A stretch of 64,000 nucleotides of DNA, taken from Dipteronia dyeriana. Lineage: Eukaryota > Streptophyta > Magnoliopsida > Sapindales > Sapindaceae. This document shows, piece by piece, positions 1 to 12,460 of the stretch. Within the stretch, counting starts at the first letter, position 1. The number at the start of each line of letters is the position of its first letter. The notes beneath the pieces are model-generated. The model made no database searches. It saw only the letters and a program-made list of their open reading frames with translations, and was not told the DNA's origin. The translations under genes were made by a program, and so were the position numbers. Location: NCBI GenBank assembly GCA_032871835.1, contig CM065299.1, positions 32,104,074-32,168,073 on the forward strand, read 5' to 3'.

Positions 1-30
1 GGTGTTTAAATCCTATATTTAGTGTGGCAC

Positions 31-305
31 TATAGGTGCCCACGGTTCGATTCCAAATTGAAACACCCCCAGTTCTGGTTCCGTGGTGAGCTCAAACCGA
101 AACCGTAGACGGCCTAGCCGGTTTGGTTACAGTTTGTAACCGTCGGTTTTATCGGTTACGGTTACGGTTACGGTTTCGGTTTTGAAACCGACCGATTCCG
201 GCTCGGTTCCGGTTTCGATTGTTTTTTTTTTTCAAAAAAGGTGCCACATCATAGATTATTATTGGTTGTTGTATTATTAATATGTTCTTTTAAAAATAAC
301 ATCTT
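31..305 (+). mobile_element. Left part of hAT-like MITE, unit A
   Basis: Starts with a variant of TAGAGGTGCCCACGG and continues into repeated accGGTTtcGGTT-type subterminal motifs, then a GTGCCACrT segment. Matches the left 250-300 bp of the complete element at 63380-63927. Past about 305 the sequence switches to the copia fossil, so the right half and right TIR are missing. Confidence 0.75.
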
Positions 306-1880
306 GAAAAAAAATATTAATATATAAATCAAAATCTCGTAATCTGTATTTTATAAACCTACAAAAATCCTTGTATGGATTAAAAATAATCTGAATGGAT
401 GTGGTATAACCATCTTATTGAATATCTGATAAAAGAATTGTAATATAATTTATATACCAATGTGTCTTCACAAAGAAATCATAATCCAGATTTACTATAT
501 TTACATCATATGTTGATGATATGAATTTAATTGTAGCTCTTGAATAGCCCTTGAAAACATCTGAATATTTGATAAATGAATTTGAAATGAAAGACATGGG
601 AAAAAAAATATTGTCTCGACCTAAAGATCGAACATAGATCGAATGGAATGCTTGTCAATCAATCTGAGTATGTTGAAAAGATTATGAAATGATTCTATAG
701 GGATATTACTCATCCATTAAGTAATCATATGGTTGTTAGAACTCTTGATCTTAAGAAAGATCCATTCCAACCAATAGAAAATGATGAAAAGATACTTGGT
801 AATGAAGTACCATATCTTAATGCAATTGGTGTTTTATTATATGTGGATTAATGTATTAGATTAGATGTTGCATTTTCTGTGAATTTACTTGTTAGATTCA
901 TTTAAGCACCAACTAGAAGACATTAGAATAAGATTAAATATTTTTTTCGTTACCTTCATGAGGTTTATGATTATTTTATACAAAATCTAACAATTTTTCA
1001 GATTTACTTGTTTATGCGGATACTAGATATCTATATAATCCACAAAAGGCTCGTACATAAATCAGATATATATTTGCCTATAATGGCACAGCAAGTCTTG
1101 TGTTTATACATCCTACTATCATTTTATCAAGGGGAGTGTTCTATCAGGGGGAGTATATCGAATGAAGTATATTAGTTATTTTGAGGCATATGTGTATTGT
1201 CCTTTTTTTCCTTACAATTAAGCTTTTGTTCCAATGGATTTTCCAGATAAGGTTTTTAATGAGGTAGTTCTCTAAGGGTGCGTTTGGTGCGAGGGACGGG
1301 ACGGGACGGAACAACGTGAGATAATTTTCTCTTGTCCCACGTTTGGTACGTCTTTAACATAGGACAAGATGAGACAAGGTAAGATAAAAAAAACACTAAT
1401 TTTTATTCCACCCAGGACCTTAGGACAAGGTTATCTCATGACATGGGATAAGTATAAAAAGACTGTTTTACCCTTTAAATTTTCTAAAAATTGTAAATAT
1501 GTTTAATAATAATCTATACTATTATATACATTATTGTTATATTATAATATTTGTTAATATAAATTAATATTACATTGATCCAGTAGATCATCGTATATAT
1601 GTTGTCTTTATCAATCATAAATATTTCTTTGATTCAACTAATCAATGAATATCTTTGCTTAGGTTTTTATCCACTGGGTATTTTCTAGCAAAGTATAAAT
1701 ATAAGCAAATCTTTGAAGAAAACATTGATTTTGGACATATATGCACTGTATTCCCTTTTCTTTCGATCATGTTTTGTCTTATTGGATTTTTCTAATAAGG
1801 TTTTTAACGAGATAATTTAAAATACGTTTAACACCACAAGATCTAAAAGATCACAATATATATATTTACTAGGGTTTTTC
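306..1880 (+). mobile_element. Ty1/copia pol 3' fragment with LTR-like tail (fossil), unit A
   Basis: Conceptual translation gives degenerate copia RT to RNase H motifs: VNQSEYVEKI-like, EVPYLNAIG-like, then a YAD-like RNase H start near 1015. Stops are frequent. After a polypurine-like stretch around 1130-1150 there is LTR-like sequence with repeated 'attggattttcctgataagg'-type motifs. A foreign segment beginning TAAGGGTGCGTTTGG lies at 1273. The same fossil, with shared stops, is present in units B, C and E and, shortened, in D. Confidence 0.72.
1273..1460. mobile_element. TIR-like MITE remnant (GGGTGCGTTTGG end)
   Basis: Begins GGGTGCGTTTGGTGCGAGGG and has internal GGGACGGGACGG and 'gtcccacgtttggtacg' motifs, which resemble ends of plant MITEs. 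No matching right end is seen, so it is probably truncated. Copies lie at about 18690-18860, 20968-21145, 26390-26560 and 30530-30725. Confidence 0.4.
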
Positions 1881-2413
1881 CTTAACAAATTAAGATATAA
1901 GTGGTGAAAACTAAAAAGGGTGTTATAAAATTGGATCGATCACCAACTCATCACCGCTTGACGTTGCATGTGGTAATCCAAAGGGTGTTATCATTTTAAC
2001 ATTTTTGATATATTTATTATTTAATTTTTGAATTAATTTTGTTAAAAAAAAATACAAGAACACGTGTCACTTTTATATTGGACAATCTAAACTGGTAAAG
2101 TTATCAAATTGTGAAAGATTGGATGGCAAAATTGCCATTCTATGTCAATATTTAAATACAAATGGTAAAATGGTCGGTTTGTATTTTTGTCATGTTTGAC
2201 TGATAAAATCTCTTATTTTTGAAACGTAAAAGATCAATAGTTGTCAAAAAGTAAACTCGTTTAAATATATATATATATATATATACCAAAGCTCTTATAA
2301 AATACACTATCCAATCCAAGTAGTTGAAAATTTAAGGCTTTTTTTTTATTGTTAAAAACCAAAAATAAAAGCTATCCTTAACGAGCTCAAGGTGGTACAT
2401 TAGTACTAACTCA

Positions 2414-3588
2414 TTGCCGGATAGGCTTGGGATTAGACTATAATAGTCCAAAGCCCACGTTTGGCTCAACAATGGGATTGGGGTACCTTCTCCCAATAGT
2501 GTAAAATAATTCCACCAACTCTGGAATAAATAAACCCACCCCTTACCATGATATTAGTTGTCCTGGTACTATTGCATTTTTTTTTTCACGTTAACCGTTT
2601 GTCTCTTTCTTTTCTTCTGATTCTTCTACCATATAAATTTTCTCCTCTCTTCAACCAAAATTTATTTAATTTTGTTAAAAAAATTAATTACTTTATTTTA
2701 TGCTATTAAAATTAACTCTTTCCAGTGAACAAGAGATGGATTGATGAAGTTGACACCATTTCAGATCTGCTACTTCAATACTTCTTCAGATTTTTTTAAT
2801 TTTTTTTTTTGTAGATTTGCTGCTCCATCAAGTTTGAGATCATAGAAAATTTGTCTTTCACATTGAAGAAGATGGATTTGTGTTTTTGAATTTATGAAAA
2901 ATTGATTTACAAAAGATAAAAATCTGGAGTTTTTTTGTTTAATTTTTTTACTAGTTTGAGATTATAGTATATGGATTTTGTTTGATATTGCAAAAGTTTG
3001 ATTTGTTTGATATTGTAGAAGATTGTTCTGTGTTTAGGACCGAAAGGGATGAAATTGTGTTTGACGATGAAAAATTCAAAAGAAAAAAAATGGTGATTTT
3101 GTGATAATGGTTGATGGCGGTGGATCGAGAGGGATGATAATGGTGATTTGGTGCATTGAAATTTTGAACTTCTGGAAGAAGGATTTGGAATAAAAAAGCT
3201 TACCCATTTTGTTTTTAACAAAAATCAAAGTTGACAAAAAACTGGGTTCTACCTCAATTTTTTTTTTGTTTGATTATTTCCAGTTTTTACAAATTAAAGT
3301 GTTATCAAAATTCTTTTTTCTTGATTATTCTCCAAATTAAAATTCTTTTTTCTTGATAATTTATTATTCAATTTTAAAATATTATAAAATTAAAAAATTA
3401 TTATATATAATCCATCCCATGTTTTACCAAACAAAACATAGTACTAATTCAGTCCAGTCCCATTTTTCTCTAAATTTATTTAGTCCAGTTTAATCTAATC
3501 CAATCCCATCCAATCCCTCCAATCTCAGTCTCATCCTAATTCAATCAAATCACATAAAAATAGTCAATCCCGCGCACCAAATGAGGCC
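2414..3588. mobile_element. PIF/Harbinger-like non-autonomous element, unit A
   Basis: About 1.2 kb of AT-rich DNA absent from units B, C and D and present in E (31728-32928). The right end reads ...AAATGAGGCC then TTA. The left end lacks about 27 bp compared with E, where it starts GGCCCTGTTTGTTG. Ends of the form GGCC...TTTG with a TTA target duplication fit PIF/Harbinger. No transposase seen; the small minus-strand ORF at 2907-3221 is not convincing. Confidence 0.65.
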
Positions 3589-4006
3589 TTAAGCTTATCA
3601 AGTCCTTGCTAGTAGGACATGAACCGATCATATCCATTGGTTTGCTGAACATAAAATTTCAACAGTTGATTAACATTACATTGTGAAGTCGAGTGTTGTA
3701 CGGTTGTACTTAACTACCTCGCTGAAAGAACTTAGGTCGATTATCAATTGTTTTTGTACGAAAATAGTGTAAAAAAATCAAACATTTCTAATAACTCGTG
3801 CGGTTTTCCATTTTCTATCCATTAATATGTCGCCCCAGTATGATTTGGTATTTACAATGTTGAGCCCAACAGAATATTAGCTGGGCTGTAACCCAGTAGA
3901 TTGTGATCCATCTTAATTGGCCCATGACGTATTCAAACCTGGCAAGGATTAGGAAAACTACTTCTAACTGTAAAATGAAAATAGGTTCCAGGACTACAAT
4001 TATCTT
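3589..4006 (+). promoter_or_regulatory. Upstream region of phytocyanin gene 1
   Basis: Non-coding spacer between the PIF-like element and the TATA box. It matches 32929-33413 of unit E. Relative to units C and E it lacks about 65 bp just before 3991: 'ataggttcc' joins directly to 'aggactac'. No other gene seen. Confidence 0.6.
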
Positions 4007-4013
4007 TATATAT
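4007..4013 (+). promoter_or_regulatory. TATA box of phytocyanin gene 1
   Basis: TATATAT in the context TATCTTTATATATGCATTC, about 120 bp upstream of the chosen ATG. The same context precedes gene 2. Confidence 0.6.
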
Positions 4014-4133
4014 GCATTCTACCAAGCATTGCTTATTTTATCACAAATAATTAAAACTACCAGATCTTGGCTCCTCTCTTGCTTTTTTGCTCAGTTGCTC
4101 ATTTACACTTTTATCTTCTTTTTTGCTGATTGC

Positions 4134-4697
4134 ATGGCGATGGCTTTAGCAAAGAAGTTGCTAGCTTTGTTGCTGATAACAGCTCTTTTAGGAGTCTCCA
4201 TGGCTGCCGTTTACAAAGTTGGTGATTCTGCTGGGTGGACTATGATGGGCAATGTCGACTACGGTAAATGGGCTTCCACCAAGAATTTCCATTCCGAAGA
4301 CGTTATCGTGTTCGAGTACAATAATGAATATGATAACGTGAAGCAAGTAACACATGAAGATTTTCAATCATGCAATGTCGGGTCTCCGATTACTGTGTAC
4401 AGCAGTGGCTCTGACTCAATCAGCCTGAAAAGGCCTGGCCACTACTATTTCTTGTACGCCTATCCTGGCCATTGCCAAGCCGGACAGAAGGTTGAAGTCC
4501 TTGTCACTCCGTCTTCTTTCGGCTCAAGTACTGACAGTCCAACTTCAGCTCCTTATGCTTTGCCGCCATCAACGATGACCATGACGATGACATCTCCTAA
4601 TCCTATCCCCGCCAAGAACATTATTTCATCTCTCCATCCGATTCAGCTTTGGTATGCTTTGGCTGTCCTTATTGCACTTTTTGTTGCTGCACATTAG
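4134..4697 (+). CDS. Phytocyanin / early nodulin-like protein, copy 1 (GPI-anchored)
   Basis: A 187-residue secreted protein with the phytocyanin (plastocyanin-like) fold. Seen: a hydrophobic signal peptide (about residues 1-24, ending SMAA), then VYKVGDSAGWT, DY.KWAS and DVIVFEYNN. The second half has PGHYYF and YPGHCQAGQK. A Ser/Thr/Pro-rich linker (about 125-160) and a hydrophobic C-terminus suggest a GPI anchor, so it probably acts at the plasma membrane or apoplast. The type-1 copper cysteine position (YFxC in family members) is Tyr. The usual first copper histidine in the HNV motif is Asp (YDNVKQV). It is therefore probably not a redox copper protein, like many ENODLs. The ATG at 4134 begins the signal peptide and follows a TATA box; the frame stays open upstream to 3903 but nothing upstream looks coding. 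No intron, although many family genes have one. Confidence 0.93.
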   Translation: MAMALAKKLLALLLITALLGVSMAAVYKVGDSAGWTMMGNVDYGKWASTKNFHSEDVIVFEYNNEYDNVKQVTHEDFQSCNVGSPITVYSSGSDSISLKRPGHYYFLYAYPGHCQAGQKVEVLVTPSSFGSSTDSPTSAPYALPPSTMTMTMTSPNPIPAKNIISSLHPIQLWYALAVLIALFVAAH

Positions 4698-6767
4698 CTA
4701 GTTTCTTTTATTATTGTTGTTGAATTTTTTTTTTCTTAACCATAATATTATGCCATGCTCAAATTTTAAGATTACTATTTGAAATTCAAATTTAATAATA
4801 TCATTTATTGTGTATTGTAACTATTAACTTTGGCCGGAAGTCCACACTTTTGGTAATTCTATAGAAAACCATTAGTATATAGTAATTCTCATAATTTATT
4901 ATATTTGCAGTCGAGCCACCAACCCTGTAACTAGCATGAAATGAAACTTTAAAACTTGTCAATTGTCGTCACTCATCACCAACAACAAAATCGTCACTGC
5001 CTTAGTGAACAAAACCAAAGCCATGGTTGCTTGCTAATTCATAGTCGTTACTAGTGAGAATTGATCGGTGAGTGAACGTGTGATTAAATTAAAAATTGAT
5101 ATTTACTTTTTATACTGTTAAACAATAATTGTTTATTCTCACCGTTAAATGTGTGAGAAAGGATGATTCGCCTTCAACATGTCAGACATATTTAATATGT
5201 ATCGCAACATAACAACCACATGCATGCAATTTAATTTCAAAGTTGGTGTGTGATTGTGATAATGTTGTTGATATTTATTGCAGGATATAATTTTCTTTTC
5301 AATATCCTACTTACACTGTCAAATAAGTTGATCAAACTCGGAAAAAAAAAACAACCAACATGATTGCTTTATAAGATATAAGTCCTTGTATTTAGAACAT
5401 GAGATAAATAAAACCTAAGTTAATAAAGAAATCAAAACATTATAAACAGTCACAATATTACCGCACAATGAAAGTAACAAGAAGTCAAGAAGATTGAAGT
5501 ACTAAGATGAGTAAGATCTAAGACATTAGGATGAGATACACAATGGAAAACGCTGTTGAGGTGTTGATATAGATTATTAGAAGGCTAAATTGTAAAGTTG
5601 ATATGAGATACATGAGCTTTGGCCTGCTTTGACTGCCGTTAATTATTGCACTTTTTATTGCATACTAGATAACATTGTTTCTTTTATTACCTCTGAGAGG
5701 TACTGTAGATGCTAATTAATAACCATATACTAAATAATTATTATAATCTGTTTAGAGAAGATATTGGTGGTCGACATACAAATAACCTTTTATATTTTTT
5801 TTTTTGCCAATTAGTATGAATTTGTATGGAACTATTAATTTTGGAAATTTGGCTTATCAGTGATTAGAAAATAATATGAGCCGTGAGATCATCAATCTAA
5901 CCAAATTAATCAAAGGCCTAATTCATTAGTAAATAAAAATTCGTAATTTTCTTTTATAAATTTTTCAAAATAAACAAGTTAATAATATTCTTTTCAATCA
6001 TTTGGATTCATTATAAAAGTTTAGATCTACTGTAAATGTGATGAGATATGTGGCACATTTCTCACAAGTCACATATATACCATTAAGGTTGTGGAATTGA
6101 ATTATATCTTCATCGCCTAACCTCGAATCATATACAAAGCAGGATTTGCTCCTACCTTATAACTGTAACATGTAATCTTCTTAATAAAGTAAATCAAAAG
6201 CGAAAGTAAAAGGAATAGCAAAATCTGTAAGAAATTCCACAACTAATTATATTTAATTTAATTTTGTAACTGTAAACCAATCATAAAAAGGATGCAATGA
6301 CAATGAGCCACTAAAATCACCCATTGACCGTTGTGTATAACTGTAACATACCAGAATTGCTAGAACCAGACTCGTCGGAATATGTACCTTGACATTTATG
6401 ATGAGGATCCATTGACTCTAATTCCAATTTTTCTTTTTTTGGACAAAACCGAATTCTGAATTTCATTCCATCGTTCAAATTAATTTTCATTGCTTTTTTA
6501 TTTTAATGGATTTTTTTAGGATGCCGATATTACCATCCATGAATATGATATATGCACCCATATTTTATTTAAAAATTTAATTTTAAAAAATATCTCAATA
6601 AAAATGTACTAATAAAGATAAATTAATTTAATTAAAAATAAATTAAATACAATGTTCGCCTTACACCCAAATAATAATAATATTTTTTTAAAAAAAAATA
6701 TGATAGGCACGTATTGATGTATTCACGAGATTTATTTTCTAGAAAAATTATGTATGTTAGTTAATTA
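4698..6767. other. 3' flank of gene 1, no gene seen
   Basis: AT-rich, non-coding in all frames. Conserved at high identity with 22447-25400 (unit C, minus its hAT insertion) and with the fragments 42841-43040, 51181-51571, 54673-55317 and 62155-63040 of unit E, so it is part of the duplicated unit. No RNA gene or MITE ends noted. Confidence 0.8.
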
Positions 6768-6784
6768 ATGTGATTACCAATGAT

Positions 6785-8526
6785 TTTTTTTTTTGAAACC
6801 GTATAAATTTTATTAAGAGAAAAACCAAGACAAGCGAAGATCCAATGGAAACCAACGCAAACAAAAGCAACAAGAGGCACAATAAGGATGCCCAGAAACG
6901 CAGAAAAGACACCAGCAAAGCTGAAAACGGATCCAAAAACGAAAACTTGACAAAAGGGGGGCAAAGAAACATCGAAGAACCACGCGAGCAGCCACCAAAA
7001 GCCAAAGACAAACAGAGCAACTGCCTCCTCACAGATAGAAGGCAAGAGGATAAAATCCCGCAGCAAACAAAAACTACTTCGTTATCTCAAAGGCCCCATT
7101 CAAGTCTTTCCTGTTGCAAACCTGACCCAGCCTTGGCCAAAACATATGCTAAAGAGTTACTGCTTCTATCAGTGAATTCGATTGAAATCGTAATCTTAGA
7201 GGACAAAAATTGCTTAATATCATACAGCACACTCACGAAATTAAGATGATCAAATCCGTCACCATTAATCCAAGAGACCGCAAATTTGGAGTCACTCAAA
7301 ATGGTGATGTTGCGCTCTATAAAATACATATTAGATGAGATCAACTCACAAGCGCGATGAATTGCTAGAACTTCAGCCAAATTTGAATCCACTAATCCCA
7401 CACAAGAAGAAAATAGACATAGAACTTTTTCGTTCACGTCTCGCAGTACTCCTCCAATACCGGCCAAGCCTGGATTACCCCTTGAAGATTCGTCCACATT
7501 AAAGACAATGTCGTGATCATTGGGATGAGACCAAGGCCTAAGAACCTTACTCTTAGAACGAATCTTATCAACACACCACCTTTTAACATCAAGAAGGAGG
7601 ATAGTTAAATCCTCATTGGAACCAGCTCCACAATTTTTAAACCACAAAGCCAACCTAAATTTAACCGAATCAATAGCCATAGAGAAAGAAGCTTCCTTAC
7701 CATCAAAAACCACAGCATTTTGGTTCTCCCAAATAGTCCAACACACAGCAAAATATAGCACAAACCATGTCCTCTGACTTGCCTTAGAGACATATAAACC
7801 GGGCCATCCCTCTATCCAACCATGAAGATCATTGTTACTGTAAGAACTAATCCCCCACCAGCCCATAGCCTCTGGCCATAACTTCCAAGACCAAGTACAT
7901 TGTAAGAAAAGGTGATTCATAGATTCCGTCTCTCTTTCTAATAATGGGCATTCAGTAGATGCTAGAAGAGGGTAACCAAAATTTTTCAAAACTTCTCTAA
8001 CAAGGATACGGCCCTTGAGAAGCTGCCAAAAAAAAATTTCAATTTTTGGAGGGACAAACCCAAGCCATAACATGGGACAACTTGCAGAAATTACCAAGCC
8101 CCCTTTCTCCTCCAAGCATTTCCGAAACGACTTAACTGAGAAAATACCATCTGGACAGAAAGTCCATGCCAAAGCGTCTGGGATCCCTCGACGAATAAGA
8201 ATACTCTTGAGAGCCAACAAGAAACAATTCCATTGAGATAATTCCCAGCCAAATGGCTGTCTTCTCAGCTGTATATTCCAAGACCAACAGTCTCTTACTC
8301 ATATCCCGTACTCACACACCAAGCCATCTTTGTTAGAAGCTAAGGCAAAGATTATGGGGAAAGCATACATTAGAGGACTGGAATCCCAGCCCATATCCAT
8401 ACAGAATCTCACCCTTTCACCTGAACCGACAACCACCCTGAACCCATTCTTTATAATGCAAGCTGAGGTACTAATTTGATCATAAAGCTTGTTCACAGAT
8501 TTTACAAACAAATAAGCTTTTTTCGC
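6785..8526 (-). mobile_element. 5'-truncated L1-type LINE inserted in unit A
   Basis: Inserted in the 3' flank with a 17-bp target-site duplication (6768-6784 and 8527-8543, ATGTGATTACCAATGAT). The poly(A) tail is the T-run at 6785-6795. On the minus strand it is preceded by a TTAATAAA-like signal. Only the 3' part of ORF2 and the 3' UTR are present, a typical truncated retrotransposition product. Units C and D/E keep the empty site (for example around 25380). Confidence 0.92.
7087..8511 (-). pseudogene. LINE ORF2 C-terminal fragment (zf-RVT, RNase H)
   Basis: The 377-codon open stretch at 8220-7087 holds a zf-RVT domain: GFVPPKIE.FFWQLL, then C..C...ES..HLFLQC (the upstream part of the zinc-binding motif is altered). 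An RNase H domain follows, with FNVD, GNPG.AGIGGVLRD, L.E..AI and SDSK..V.WI and the family's acidic residues largely kept. A second piece at 8511-8299 (CIIKNGFRVVVGSGERV) is the segment before zf-RVT and is separated by a stop. RT and endonuclease are absent. It cannot act alone and is a dead copy. Confidence 0.88.
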
Positions 8527-8676
8527 ATGTGATTACCAATGATGACTTATAATTTTTTACAAAGTTAAAGCAATGATCGATTTTTGTGAATGCTCAATAG
8601 AGCATGAACAATGTTAGTGTCGAATTTATACGTTTGATTTTTTTAAATATTTTACATTTGGATCTAAAAATAATAT

Positions 8677-9576
8677 TGTTAATAGAAAAATTTGGCTAGG
8701 GACCAAAAAAGAATTTTCCACTTCCCAGCCTTCCTGCAAGGGTCCGAATTCAGGCTTATATGATGAGGTGTCAAGGTCCCCGAGGTCAAGCTACCACGCG
8801 AACCTACAGGAGCAAGGCGAGGCCACCCATACCATCTGAGCATCTTGCACATGTCCAGGCTTACCAAATAAAGCCCGACGAGACCTCGTTAAGCTTTTTA
8901 TACCAGGATAAAACCCGAAGCTAGGTCGACGTGAAAGGACCTGGGTTCCCCTACATCAAGGTATCTCGTGACACTCTCCTAGAGCTTGCTACTATCTCTA
9001 CTTTCACTAGGAGACTTCCATGACATTTAAAGTACCATTAATGAGGTCAACCGTATTAATGGAGGCAGTCAACCCAATTAATGACATGATCAACACCATT
9101 AATAAAGAGAATATTCAACTCTTTAATGACCGTCATTAGTGAAAGAGTCCAAAGAGGAAACAAATACCTTTTCCTCCAAGATATTGTCCACAACCTATTC
9201 TTTGGGGTCAACTATAACAGAGAATCCCGCTTATCAAGGAGAGAAGAGTCCGAAGAGGAAACAAACACATCCCCTCCGAGATATTAGCCACGATCTGATC
9301 AACTACATTAAAGGAAGAATCGTACTCAATAAGGAAAGGAAGATTGAAGAATCCTTGACTTGCACGCCAAGGTAGTCATCATTTATAAATATGCCTGAAA
9401 AAGGCATAGAAATCAGGCTCCGATCAATGACAGAAGACACATGCTTCGTTAAAAATTCTCTCTACATCATCATTGTATGTGTACCCCGACCAGAAAAGTA
9501 CTGGTATTAGTAAACACTCATTGTTGTAAGCTCCCTAGAGCATATACGTTGTACTACTTTGACATCTTTGTAACCT

Positions 9577-9622
<46 letters not shown>

Positions 9623-10421
9623 AGGAAGGGTATACCTCCTTCTTCTGGATACTACCTAGGGGTTTTTCAGCATGTGATCACTTGTGATGCTTTTTCCCCC
9701 TTGGTCAGTCAACCTCCATCTACATAAGATTTGCGTTTTGCCTATTATCTACTGTATTACGCATGTGTGTATGCGGGCTAGGTATCGACTCTATTGGTTC
9801 TAGCTCTCTAACCTCTCTTACATGAGATCGGAAAACAACAACGAAGACCCCTAAGGAACCGAATCTAGATTCCTACCTCGCTATACCTAGTGCTCTTATC
9901 CTCCTATCTACATGCCAAAGTCGCACATCAAGATGAGGAGAAACCACCCAGAGCAGCTTGAAGGAAGTCGATGAGCTTTCCTGCATCATCTCTATGGAAG
10001 AAATCGAGCTCTCCGATACTGGAGCTAGATAAGCCCCCCTCCTTACTTGATATCTAGGTCCAGGAATTACAGGAAGGAATTGGGCTCTAGAACCGGGCTT
10101 CGAGTACCATGACAGGCTCCGACCCTGACCGAGGACCAGAACCAGGACCAAGATCAACCCCTTCAAACCAGTAAGGGAACCTCGAGCTCCATTTGTCTCC
10201 GACCTACCACGAAGCCCGACTGGAGGGATGACTCATCTTCTACCTACCACAAAGCCCGACGGATAGGTTGACTCGTCTCCTACCTACGATTTCATCCTCC
10301 TTCTTATTCATACAAGATCAGGTCAGGTATCAACGGTACCGACCCCAGCCACCACTTTCGCGGTAGTGGTCTCAAGGGCGTTAATTGGGATTTCTCATCC
10401 TAAACAAATTTCCCGTTAACA
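8677..10421 (+). repeat. 5' LTR
   Basis: 1745 bp, bounded by TGTTAA...TTAACA. TATA-like TTTATAAAT at 9382-9390. It lacks 579 bp found in the 3' LTR (15289-15867); the join lies between two GAC trinucleotides, so deletion here is the likely cause. It contains a (TA)n tract at about 9578-9620 that is much shorter in the 3' LTR. Confidence 0.9.
9578..9620. repeat. (TA)n microsatellite in 5' LTR
   Basis: About 20 TA repeats. The equivalent place in the 3' LTR (about 16446-16456) has only about five, so the tract expanded after insertion or was contracted in the other LTR. Confidence 0.9.
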
Positions 10422-10426
10422 CTTTC

Positions 10427-10443
10427 TGGCGTCGTCTTTGGGA
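10427..10443 (+). other. Primer-binding-site-like sequence
   Basis: TGGCGTCGTCTTTGGGA lies five bases after the 5' LTR. It begins TGG like sequences complementary to tRNA 3' ends and resembles the TGGCGCCGT-type sites of many plant Ty3/gypsy elements. The tRNA identity is not settled. Confidence 0.55.
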
Positions 10444-11029
10444 AATTTCCACACCCATTTTGAAAGTCTATATGTCTCTACATGAGTATCATTATACTAT
10501 CGAGGTAACAGATTCATTATTCATGAATATCATTTACTATATACGATGTCTTTTCTCCATACTTATCTACATCGCCTATGCATCGCATGTGGTGCTCATT
10601 TTATCATTTAACAAGTTTCGTTCATTGTGGAGCAAATATGGTACGTGGGATTCCTGGTGGAACCAGTTCATTATGCTACTCCTATGAAGTGAACCTGCTC
10701 AGATAATCGTGGAGGTCCAATACAGTAGCTCCCTGCTTGAAGATCTCCTATATAGCTGAACCATTCTGATACATTGAGAGCTCCTATACAGTAGAACTGC
10801 ACCTTTCCTGCTCTTTTACAGCAGATTCGCTCAGCCACCAGTGTATCACCTATCTAGCAGATCCACTGGGCTTCGACCTGTTCATACGGATCCTCTCATG
10901 CCTCTGGGTCCGCCCTTCATAAGCTCCTAGGTAGTGGTAGCAGGCCGACCCATGAATCTAAGAAGCTAACTCAACTGTGTAGCTTCTAGAGCAGCACGAC
11001 CAGTAGAATATTAGCGGTTCCACGCCTCA

Positions 11030-12460
11030 TGCATCAGGCCAGTCAATGCCCAAGTGAGCCACTGAGCTCTCGATTCATTCTAGCAGGGTCCAGAGCCCTC
11101 TCTCAGTTGCTGGGGACTTCTAGGATCCCGAGCATGCATCTGGACCAGTACCTCCGGTGGTTTCGCTCTATGTTTACCGGGCCATTCACCACCCTAGCAA
11201 GCCAACGAAGCCTGATCCGATCGAGAAGCTCTCAGAAGTTTCCAACATTTGGTAAGGCTACCTACATGCCTAAGCAATCTTCTAAAGCGGTAGAATCGCT
11301 ACAAGACCAGTGGCTTCACTCCATGTTTACCGGGATATTCACTGCCCTAGCAAGCCACTGAAGCCCGATCCGATCGAGGAGCTCTCAGAAGTTTCCCACA
11401 TTTGGTAAGGCCACCTACGTGCCTAAGCAAGCTTCTATACCGGTAGCATCGCTACAAGACCAGTGGCTTCACTCTATATTTACCGGGTCATTCATTGCCC
11501 TAGTAAGCCACTGAAGCCCGATCTGATCGAGGAGAGCCCGGAGGTTTCCCACTCCTGGTAAGGCCTCATACATGCCTAAGCTAACCTTTGGAGCAGCAGC
11601 CTCACTGTAAGGCCAAGTGGCTCCTCACTTCTTATACAGGGCCTGTCAACGCCCAAGTGAGCCACTGAACTCTTTATTCATTCCAGTAGGGTCCAGAGCC
11701 CTCTCTCAGTTGCTGGGGACTTCTAGGATCCCGAGCATGCATCTGGACCAGTATCTCTGGTGGCTTCGCTCTATGTTTACCGGGCCATTCACCGCCCTAG
11801 CAAGCCACCGAAGCCCGATCCGATCGAGGAGCTCTCAGAAGTTTCCTACATTTTGTAAGGCCACCTATATGCCTAAGCAAGCTTCTAGAGCGGTAGCATC
11901 GCTACAAGACCGGTGGCTTCACTCCATGTTTACCGGGCCATTCACCGCCCTAGCAAGCCACCGAAACCCGATCCAATCGAGGAGCTCTCAAAAGTTTCCC
12001 ATATTTGGTAAGGCCACCTACGTGCCTAAGTAAGCTTCTAGAGCGGTAGCATCGCTACAAGACCGGTGGCTTCGCTCCATGTTTACCGGGCCATTCACCG
12101 CCCTAGCAAGCCACCGAAGCCCAATCCGATTGAGAGCTCTCAGAAGTTTCCCATATTTTGTAAGGCCACCTATGTGCCTAAGCAAGCTTCTAGAGCGGTA
12201 GCATCGCTATAAGATCGGTGGCTTTGCTCTATATGTACCTGTCATTCATCGCCCTAGCAAGCTATTGAAGCCCGATCTGATCGAGGAGAGCCTAGAGGTT
12301 TCCCACTCTTGGTAAGACCTTCTACATGCCTAAGCTAACCTCTGAAGCAACAGCCTCACTGTAAGGCCAAGTGGCTCCTTACTTCTTATACATGGCTGGT
12401 CAACGCCCAATTGAGCCACTGAGCTCCTGTTTTGTTCCAGTATGGTCCAGAGCTTTCTCT
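11030..12460 (+). repeat. Tandem array of about 153-bp repeats inside the LTR element
   Basis: The landmark TTTACCGGG recurs at 11173, 11326, 11479, 11776, 11929 and 12082 (spacing 153 or about twice that), with a degenerate further copy near 12235. A larger pattern is visible: a block containing 'cagttgctggggactt' repeats near 11105, 11710 and, altered, 12460. Open frames in this array are by-products of the repeat. Confidence 0.88.

Noticed and set aside
2907..3221. Minus-strand ORF in the PIF-like element, with a shorter relative at 32275-32538
   Set aside because: The frame is not kept between the two copies and has no transposase motif.
3903..4133. N-terminal extension of the gene 1 open frame by 77 codons
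   Set aside because: It has no homology in the family, spans the TATA box, and would bury the signal peptide. Copies 2 and 3 have no equivalent long extension.
6845..7249. Plus-strand 134-codon frame over the LINE 3' end
   Set aside because: Antisense to the LINE 3' UTR and RNase H; basic, low-complexity composition and no domain.
9873..10166. Minus-strand 97-codon frame in the 5' LTR (and its relative in the 3' LTR)
   Set aside because: Not conserved between the two LTRs as a frame, lies in a regulatory repeat, and has no domain.
11029..12033. Plus-strand frames of 110 and 138 codons with repeated peptides
   Set aside because: Produced by the 153-bp tandem array; no domain, and the frame is not kept across units.
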